Assembly: GCF_900104025.1 (NCBI RefSeq)
Contig: NZ_FNIQ01000006.1
Coordinates: 124,001-188,000, forward strand
Direction of reading: 5' to 3'
Source of the DNA: Geodermatophilus sp. DSM 45219
GTDB taxonomy: Bacteria; Actinomycetota; Actinomycetes; Mycobacteriales; Geodermatophilaceae
DNA length: 64,000 bases
The notes under the pieces were generated by a model that had not been told where the DNA came from, ran no database searches, and saw nothing but the letters and a program-made list of their open reading frames with translations. The position numbers and the translations under genes were made by a program. This document shows positions 58,868 through 64,000 of this stretch, piece by piece. Positions within the stretch are counted from its first letter, which is position 1. Every line of letters starts with the position of its first letter.

Positions 58868-59092
58868 ATGCGCAGGACGCGGCGGTGGCTGACCGGGACG
58901 GTGCTGGCGGTGACCCTCGGGGTGACCGGCTGCTCCGGCAGCGCGGCGGGTGACCCGCCCGGTGACGCGGTGCCCGGCGAGGAGGCCGACAGCTCGAGCG
59001 ACCCTGACCCGGTGGACGGCGGCGAGGAGGACGCCGACGGCATCGACCCCGGCACCGGCGGGATCGACGACGACGACGACACCGACGGCTGA
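58868..59092 (+). CDS. small acidic lipoprotein
   Basis: A 74-residue secreted lipoprotein. The signal MRRTRRWLTGTVLAVTLGVTGC ends in a lipobox (GVTGC), with the lipidated Cys22. The mature part is Gly/Asp/Glu-rich and very acidic (EEADSSSDPDPVDGGEEDADGIDPGTGG…DDDDTDG), likely disordered and metal- or surface-binding. A GAGGAGGAGA ribosome site lies 5-6 nt before ATG 58868. No family recognised. A repeat-type hairpin terminator follows. Confidence 0.75.
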   Translation: MRRTRRWLTGTVLAVTLGVTGCSGSAAGDPPGDAVPGEEADSSSDPDPVDGGEEDADGIDPGTGGIDDDDDTDG

Positions 59093-59122
59093 TCCTCGGA
59101 CGGACGACGTCCCCTCCCGCTG

Positions 59123-59160
59123 GGTCGTGCTCTGCCCACGGTGGTGGGCAGAGCACGACC
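59123..59160. terminator. perfect 17-bp hairpin with GTGCTCTGCCCAC core
   Basis: Arms 59123-59139 and 59144-59160, loop GGTG. It shares the core CGTGCTCTGCCCAC with the hairpin at 54565. It lies between the convergent stops of the lipoprotein and transglycosylase genes. Confidence 0.8.
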
Positions 59161-59165
59161 TCGCG

Positions 59166-60206
59166 TCAGTCGGTGCCCTCGGCGGCGATCAGGTCGGCGA
59201 CCGCCTGCGGCCGGGTCGAGCAGTCGTCGTCCGACGGCGGCTGGTCGGAGGCGAGGCCGGTGACCCCGGCGTCCTCGACGGGGGTGAAGCCGAGCCGCTC
59301 GATGTGCCGCGGCACCCGGTTCTGCGCGTTGACCACGTGCGAGCGGGACAGCCAGCCCTTGCCGTCGGCGACCTCGAAGTCCATGCCGCCGCCGGACGCG
59401 CGCTGCACGTGGCCGGGCGAGGGCAGCAGCCCGACCAGCTGCACCGCCTGGTCGACCGGGAGGTCGGCCGGCGGGCGGTCGAAGTAGTACCAGCTGGCCG
59501 CGCAGACGCCGTAGAGGGTCGGGCCGAACTGGGCGTGGTTGACGTAGAGCTCGAGCATCCGCCGGTCGTCGACGACCATCGCGAGCTCGAAGGACAGCCC
59601 GGCCTCGACCGCCTTGCGCCAGGCGCTCATCTCCTGGTTGAGGAAGAGGTTCTTGGCGACCTGCTGCGGGATGGTCGAGCCCGACGGGTCCTCGGCGCCG
59701 GACAGGTGCGCCTGCGCGCGGCTCCACATCTGGGCCCAGGTGAAGGCGCCGGAGCGGTAGGGCAGCGCGGCGTCCTCGTGCGCAATGACCGCGGCGAGGA
59801 AGTTGCGCGACACGTGCTCGACCGGCACCGACTGCTGGATCGCGCCGTTCGGGTTGGCCGCCATGAACGCCGTCGTCGGCGGGTCGACCCAGCGCAGGGA
59901 GAGCATCACCAGCAGCTGGACGACGAAGCCGACGGCGAGCGCCAGCCCGAGCCGGCGGAGCAGCGCCCGGCGGCGGCGGGGCCGCTCGGGGCCCTCGTCG
60001 CGGCGGGGGCGCCGTCCCGACCGCTCCTCCGGCGCGGGGCCGTAGCGGTCGGCGACCTGGTCCCACGGCGAGCGGGACGGGGGGAGCGGCCGGGACAGGA
60101 CCGGGCCGTCGTCGTACTGCTCCCAGTCGTCCTCGGGCGGCTCGGGTGCGGCGCCGCGGCTCCAGCGGCGACCGGTGGGCCGGCGATCCGGTGAGCGGTG
60201 GGGCAT
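59166..60206 (-). CDS. GT51 peptidoglycan transglycosylase-domain protein
   Basis: A 346-residue protein. A ~90-residue Arg/Pro-rich cytoplasmic N-terminus (RRPRRDEGPERPRRRRALLRR) precedes one transmembrane helix (LGLALAVGFVVQLLVMLSL). The extracytoplasmic GT51 domain has VIAHEDAALPYRSGAFTW with the catalytic Glu, and GSTIPQQVAKNLFLNQE. No transpeptidase domain follows, so it is monofunctional, like MtgA. It polymerises lipid II into glycan strands. The active-site segment has ALPYR where most family members have FxxHxG. ATG 60206 is chosen; ATG 60242 and 60263 are upstream alternatives. It sits 68 bp after the sortase gene on the same strand. Confidence 0.85.
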   Translation of the reverse strand: MPHRSPDRRPTGRRWSRGAAPEPPEDDWEQYDDGPVLSRPLPPSRSPWDQVADRYGPAPEERSGRRPRRDEGPERPRRRRALLRRLGLALAVGFVVQLLVMLSLRWVDPPTTAFMAANPNGAIQQSVPVEHVSRNFLAAVIAHEDAALPYRSGAFTWAQMWSRAQAHLSGAEDPSGSTIPQQVAKNLFLNQEMSAWRKAVEAGLSFELAMVVDDRRMLELYVNHAQFGPTLYGVCAASWYYFDRPPADLPVDQAVQLVGLLPSPGHVQRASGGGMDFEVADGKGWLSRSHVVNAQNRVPRHIERLGFTPVEDAGVTGLASDQPPSDDDCSTRPQAVADLIAAEGTD

Positions 60207-60274
60207 GGGGCGGTGCTCTCCCTGGTGGACGCGAGCCGTCATGGTAGGACGGCGGACCGTCACGGCCGGGGAGC

Positions 60275-61069
60275 TCAGCCTGTGAGGCGCGCGAAGACGA
60301 CGACGTTCTCGGTGTAGTCGCCGGTGTCCTCATCGAAGGCGCCGCCGCAGGTGATCAGCCGCAGTCCGGCGTGGTCGAGGTCGCCGTAGACGGCGTCGCT
60401 GGGGAAGGCGTCCTTGGCGTGCTCCTCGACCCGGTCGACGACGAAGACGGCGGTGCTGCCGTCGGCGCGGTCGACCTCCACGGTGTCACCGGGCACCAGC
60501 TCGTCGAGGCCCGCGAACGCGCCGGGCTCGCCCTCCCAGTCGACGTGGCCGGCCAGGACGGCGGGCCCGAGCTGGCCGGGGGTGGGGCTGCCGTCGTACC
60601 AGCCGACCGGGTAGCCGGCCGGCGGGACCTCCATCGAGCCGTCCCGCCGCAGGCCCAGCTCCATGACGGCGGAGGTGACGCGCAGGGCCGGGATGCGCAC
60701 CGCGGTCGGCGGGCTGGCCGGCAGCTGGTGCACGACGGCGGCCGGGGTCATCGCGGCGGCGGCTGCCCGGGCCGGCTGCTCGAGGGGCAGGTCGGCGGGC
60801 GCGGCGACGACCCGGTGCACCGCCGGCTCCGGTGCGGGGCCGACCATGAGGACCCCGGTGCCGGCCGCGGCCAGCACGACCGAGGCGGCCGACCAGACGA
60901 GCACGGCGCGCGGGGTCCGGCGCCGGTGCCGGCCGTAGCGGGTGACGCGCGGCGGGCGGGCGAGCAGTGCGGCGACGTCGTCCAGGGGTGGCGGGTAGGC
61001 GCCGACGATGCGGACCTCGCCGTCGGCCTCCCCGCGCAGCCGGATGGCCAGCGTGCCGGTGCCGGGCAC
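60275..61069 (-). CDS. class F-type sortase
   Basis: A 264-residue membrane-anchored transpeptidase. A transmembrane helix (AVLVWSAASVVLAAAGTGVLMV) lies near residues 50-72. The catalytic residues are His175 (LAGHVDWEG), Cys241 (LRLITCGGAF) and Arg261 (VVVFARL), matching actinobacterial single-domain sortases. It would cleave an LPxTG-like signal and attach proteins to the cell wall. It lies downstream of an Excalibur protein gene (70 bp) and upstream of a transglycosylase gene. GTG 61069 is chosen; the true start could be later, nearer IVGAYPPPLDDVAALL. Confidence 0.88.
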   Translation of the reverse strand: MPGTGTLAIRLRGEADGEVRIVGAYPPPLDDVAALLARPPRVTRYGRHRRRTPRAVLVWSAASVVLAAAGTGVLMVGPAPEPAVHRVVAAPADLPLEQPARAAAAAMTPAAVVHQLPASPPTAVRIPALRVTSAVMELGLRRDGSMEVPPAGYPVGWYDGSPTPGQLGPAVLAGHVDWEGEPGAFAGLDELVPGDTVEVDRADGSTAVFVVDRVEEHAKDAFPSDAVYGDLDHAGLRLITCGGAFDEDTGDYTENVVVFARLTG

Positions 61070-61139
61070 GGCTCCGCCCGCCCCGGTCGCTGGTGGACCG
61101 GGGCGGGCGGGAGGCGGGTGCTGTGGCACGGCCCGCCGG

Positions 61140-61520
61140 TCAGGCGGAGCTGCGGGCGCTGCGGCGGGCCGCGACGGCCGCGCCACCGGCGGCGGCCAGC
61201 GCGGCGCCGCCGAGGACGAACGGCAGCGCGCCGCCGTCCTCGCCGGCGCTGCCGTCGCCGGCGGCGACCGCGCCGGCCGGGCGGGCGGTGACCTGGGTGC
61301 TGCCGGTGCTCGCGTAGGCCTGGTCCTCGCAGGCGATGCCGTCGTTGTCGGCGTCCAGCCGCTCCGGGTCGCCCGGGACGGCGTCGAAGGCGGCCTGGGC
61401 GGCGGCCTGGCTGGCGAAGTCGGGGCAGTCGCGGTCGGTCGCGGCGTTCGCCGTGCCGGTGGTGCCGAAGGTGAGGACGGCGGTGACGAGGACACCGGCG
61501 GCGGTGGTGGTGCGGCGCAT
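61140..61520 (-). CDS. exported Excalibur protein with C-terminal membrane anchor
   Basis: A 126-residue surface protein. An N-terminal signal peptide (LVTAVLTFGTTGTANAATD, probable AxA cleavage) is followed by an Excalibur domain (CPDFASQAAAQAAFDAVPGD, LDADNDGIACED). The C-terminus is GALPFVLGGAALAAAGGAAVAARRSARSSA: a hydrophobic helix and a basic tail, the design of a sortase substrate, although the LPxTG motif is degenerate (ALPFV). The adjacent sortase gene downstream supports this idea, which remains inference. ATG 61520 has GGGAGAG about 5 nt upstream. Confidence 0.85.
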   Translation of the reverse strand: MRRTTTAAGVLVTAVLTFGTTGTANAATDRDCPDFASQAAAQAAFDAVPGDPERLDADNDGIACEDQAYASTGSTQVTARPAGAVAAGDGSAGEDGGALPFVLGGAALAAAGGAAVAARRSARSSA

Positions 61521-61687
61521 GGACTCTCCCGGGAGGGCGGTGGCTGGGGGACCACCATCACCCGGGAGTGACCGTGTCGGCACGCTCCGACATACCGGGA
61601 CCTCGGCGTTCCGGTTGGTGGATGCTGCCAGCCCGACACGCGCGGACACGCCGCTGACTTCCGTGACGCCGGGCGGTCTGCCCCCTC

Positions 61688-62266
61688 ATGGGGACGATCC
61701 AGTGGGACCTGGGTGCGCAGGCGGCGGAGGTGGCGCGGGTGGTGGCCGGCGTCCGCGACGACCGGCTCGGCGAGCCGACACCGTGCGCGGGCACCCCGGT
61801 GGCGGGGTTGCTCGCGCACCTGGCGGGGCTCGCGGTGGCGTTCCGGATGGCCGCGGACAAGACGCCGGTGCCCGGCCAGGCGCCGGCGTCCCCGGACGAC
61901 CTGCCGCCCGACTGGCGCACCCGGATCCCGGCCGACCTCGACGCGCTGGTGGCCGCGTGGCGGCGACCGTCAGCGTGGGAGGGCACCGCCGAGGCCGGCG
62001 GCGTCGAGATGCCCGCGCCGGTCGCGGCGGTCGTGGCGCTCGACGAGGTGCTGGTGCACGGCTGGGACCTCGCCGTCGCCACCGGTCAGGACTACGCGGC
62101 CGACCCCGCGTCGGTGGCGGCGTGCACCGAGTTCGCCGCGCAGGCCGCCGCCGAGGGACCCACCCCGGGGTTGTTCGGCCCGCCGGTGCCCGTGCCGGAG
62201 GACGCTCCGCCGCTGGACCGGCTGCTCGGCCTCACCGGCCGCGACCCCGCCTGGCGCCCTGCCTGA
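61688..62266 (+). CDS. TIGR03086-family metal-binding protein
   Basis: A 192-residue DinB-like four-helix protein. The signature is VAGVRDDRLGEPTPCAGTPVAGLLAHLAGL, with the first His in LLAHL, and VVALDEVLVHGWDLAVATGQ carries the second. It is related to mycothiol-dependent enzymes. The substrate is unknown. It is divergent from the Excalibur protein gene. The 3' end abuts a VapC remnant on the other strand. Confidence 0.87.
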   Translation: MGTIQWDLGAQAAEVARVVAGVRDDRLGEPTPCAGTPVAGLLAHLAGLAVAFRMAADKTPVPGQAPASPDDLPPDWRTRIPADLDALVAAWRRPSAWEGTAEAGGVEMPAPVAAVVALDEVLVHGWDLAVATGQDYAADPASVAACTEFAAQAAAEGPTPGLFGPPVPVPEDAPPLDRLLGLTGRDPAWRPA

Positions 62267-62301
62267 CCCCACCGGCGGGCGCCGACCGCGGTGGTGGGTC
62301 G

Positions 62302-62490
62302 GACGGCGATGACCTGCACGTCACTGATCTCCGCGAGGGTGGGGTAGTCGGTGTCCTGACCCACCACCGGCACGTGCAGGGCCAGTGCGGCGGCGGCGAT
62401 CCAGGTGTCGTGGACGGTCACCCGGCGGCCGGCCTGGGCCAGCAGGAGCCGGAGTCCGGCCCACTCGTCGGCGACGGCGACCTCCTCAGT
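62302..62490 (-). pseudogene. VapC-type PIN-domain toxin, C-terminal remnant
   Basis: In the minus-strand frame: EEVAVADEWAGLRLLLAQAG, then VTVHDTWIAAAALALHVPVV and GQDTDYPTLAEISDVQVIAV. This is the C-terminal half of a VapC PIN domain, with the conserved D-x-W-I-A-A segment and the final acidic residues. The N-terminal half, with the first catalytic Asp, is missing: upstream sequence belongs to the TPR gene, whose stop overlaps it. Downstream the frame runs into the TIGR03086 gene, so both ends are lost. No VapB antitoxin is nearby. It is a decayed toxin-antitoxin locus. Confidence 0.7.
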
Positions 62491-63067
62491 CGGCCGACCG
62501 TTCTCCCTCGGCCAGCTCGTCGTACTCGTCCACGGGCAGCTCGAGCGCTCGACGGACCCGGGAACGCGCGCGCACCAGGCCGGCCGCTCGGCTGACTGCC
62601 AGGTCGTCGCCCTGCTCGGCCCGGCTCAGCATCCGCAGCAGGCCCATGGTCAGCCAGCGGTGTGCCTCGCGGAGGTCGCCGGCGAGCTCGTGGTCCTCGC
62701 CGATGAACAGGTACACGTCACCGTCCGCCGGGCGCTCCCGGCGCAGCTCGTCGGCGAGGCGTCGGGCGCCGGCGACGTCCCCGACGGCCAGCAGCCCGTG
62801 GTGCAGGTAGCAGCGGACGTCGGGCAGCACGTCCCCGTCGGCGACGGTGGCGCGCCGGAACAGCTCCAGGGCGGCGTCGTGGTCGCCGATCCTCGACAGC
62901 TGTTCCCCGGCATCGACCAGCAGCGACGCGGGGGAGACCTCGTCGTCCTCGGGATGGACCTCCTCGGCCCACGCCGCCAGCTGCGCGGCCGCCGCCCGGT
63001 GCTGCTCGGGCGTCCGGGCACGTGCGTACAGCTCGTCGACGTCGTCCTGGGTCAGCGGTCTGCGCAT
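62486..63067 (-). CDS. TPR-like repeat protein
   Basis: A 193-residue helical protein with tetratricopeptide-like pairs: ASLLVDAGEQLSRIGDHDAALELFRRAT, VRCYLHHGLLAVGDVAGARRLADELRRE, and VYLFIGEDHELAGDLREAHRWLTMGLLRML. The N-terminal MRRPLTQDDVDELYARARTPEQHRAAA begins the first helix. TPR domains bind other proteins; no partner is evident. ATG 63067 is chosen. It lies 4 bp after the stop of the ABC1 kinase gene on the same strand, so both would be on one transcript. Confidence 0.82.
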   Translation of the reverse strand: MRRPLTQDDVDELYARARTPEQHRAAAAQLAAWAEEVHPEDDEVSPASLLVDAGEQLSRIGDHDAALELFRRATVADGDVLPDVRCYLHHGLLAVGDVAGARRLADELRRERPADGDVYLFIGEDHELAGDLREAHRWLTMGLLRMLSRAEQGDDLAVSRAAGLVRARSRVRRALELPVDEYDELAEGERSAD

Positions 63068-63071
63068 CGGC

Positions 63072-64000
63072 TCACGGTAGGTGTGGGGACCGTGGAGTCG
63101 GGCCGTGGCCGGGCAACCAGCGCCGGACCTCGGCGTCGACGGCGACGGTGGCGTCGAGGGAGCAGAGGACGCCGACCAGTCCGCTGGCCACGCGCTGCAG
63201 CAGCAGGTGGCGCGGCGGGACGGTCAGCCGGCGCTGGGTGCGCGCGGCCGCGCCGAACGGGTCGGAGGCGCGCCGGGTCTGCTCCTGCAGCCAGGCCCGG
63301 GTGAACCGGTGGGCCGGGGTGCGCAGCGGCTGCAGGTAGGGGTCGAGCAGGGCGAGCAGGGCGTCGTCGGTGACCTGGTCCGGGCGCAGCAGTCCGGCGG
63401 AGGCGGCGATCCGGTGCAGGGCCGAGGCGTCGCCGTCCCGGCCGGCGGCGAGCAGCAGGCCGAGCCGGGCCGGCCAGCCGTGCGGCAGGTCCTCGGTCGC
63501 GCCGAAGTCGAGGACGGCGAGCCGGCCGTCGGGCAGCAGCCAGAAGTTGCCGGGGTGCGGGTCGCCGGGCCCGCACGGAGGCCGAGGCCAGCAGGCGGAG
63601 CAGCAGCTGGCCGGCGCGGTCCCGGTCGGCCCGGGTGCCGGTGGCGATGACCCGGGACAGCGGCGTCCCGCCGACCCAGCGGGTGACCAGCACACGGTCC
63701 TCGGCGGCCAGCACGTCGGGGACGGGGATGTCCGGGTCGCCGCGGTAGGCGTCGGCGAAGGCCGTCTGCGCGGCGGCCTCCCGGACGTGGTCGAGCTCCT
63801 CGACCAGCCGGGCGCGCAGCTCGGCGAGCAGCTGCCGGGCGTCGAGACCGGGTGCGGCGGCGGACACGACCGGCGCGAGCTTCTCCAGCATCCCCAGGTC
63901 GGCGACGAGCGTCTCGCCGGCGCCCGGGTACTGCACCTTCACGGCGACCGGCGTGCCGTCGGACCAGGTGGCGCGGTGCACCTGCCCGACGCTGGCCGCC
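63072..64000 (-). pseudogene. ABC1/UbiB-family kinase, frameshifted and cut by window end
   Basis: The gene enters from beyond base 64000. The first visible codons read AASVGQVHRATWSDGTPVAVKVQYPG, the ABC1 (AarF/UbiB/COQ8) K-x-G-Q motif region and ATP-binding Lys. After GQLLLRLLASASVRAR the frame is lost near 63570. The +1 frame resumes with GDPHPGNFWLLPDGRLAVLDFG, the catalytic DPHPGN and metal-binding DFG motifs, and runs to TGA at 63072. In homologues the linking part usually reads …LLHADPHPGN; here about four residues (LLHA) seem to be missing, so a small deletion not divisible by three would explain the shift. The family supports quinone or lipid metabolism. It is probably inactive unless the defect is a sequencing error. 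Confidence 0.82.

Overview
The window is very GC-rich, with many GTG starts, Shine-Dalgarno motifs of the GGAGG type and tightly overlapping genes. Several families are typical of mycothiol-producing Actinobacteria: TIGR03083- and TIGR03086-type DinB-like enzymes, a glutathionyl-hydroquinone-reductase-type protein, Excalibur proteins, an AfsR/SARP regulator and DUF222-HNH proteins. Together they suggest a soil or rock actinobacterium, most likely Geodermatophilaceae (Blastococcus, Geodermatophilus or Modestobacter). The family assignment is inference from gene content. I see no rRNA, tRNA, CRISPR array, complete transposase or prophage.

Layout. 1-10 kb: an MFS transporter fragment; an AbiEi/DUF559-type nuclease gene bracketed by copies of a short repeat; a translationally coupled GMC oxidoreductase and aldehyde dehydrogenase; polyphosphate kinase 2; a lipoprotein; and a large sacsin/Hsp90-type ATPase. 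10-19 kb: an Erm/KsgA-like C-terminal fragment, a STAS anti-anti-sigma factor, and a five-gene Liv-type ABC importer followed by a thiolase and a frameshifted SDR. 19-26 kb: DUF2254 and two DUF1206 membrane proteins, a SIR2-domain protein and a CYP152-type P450. 26-35 kb: a DUF222-HNH gene with a LexA-like box, a HelD-like helicase, a hydrolase plus SARP regulator pair, and a dehalogenase-like hydrolase. 35-43 kb: a tiny zinc ribbon, a hemerythrin-like protein, an RsbQ/RsbP-type stress module and an acyl-CoA dehydrogenase pair. 43-51 kb: tandem paralogues of an ABM-like protein, AlaX, small hypothetical genes, an Excalibur protein, a DUF91 nuclease and a quinone reductase. 51-64 kb: an AAA+ ATPase gene broken by a repeat, an S9 peptidase, an amidase, a LuxR regulator, an enoyl-CoA hydratase, a transglycosylase, sortase and Excalibur group, a VapC remnant and a frameshifted ABC1 kinase.

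The strongest non-gene signal is a dispersed palindromic repeat of about 57 bp. Four copies are full length or nearly so (21168, 24523, 35523, 51813) and four are diverged or partial. Most sit at gene ends. One forms the N-terminus of a DUF1206 gene, and one sits inside the AAA+ ATPase gene, where it causes a frameshift and the Walker B region is missing. A second family of hairpins shares a core containing TGCTCTGCCCAC and occurs at two 3' gene ends.

Likely working units are: uptake and beta-oxidation-type metabolism (Liv importer, thiolase, SDR, ACAD pair, enoyl-CoA hydratase); general stress sensing (RsbQ/RsbP-like pair and STAS protein); and cell-surface assembly (transglycosylase, sortase, Excalibur protein). 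Three genes carry frameshifts or disruptions (SDR, AAA+ ATPase, ABC1 kinase). The single-base SDR defect could be a sequencing error; the other two look like real lesions.
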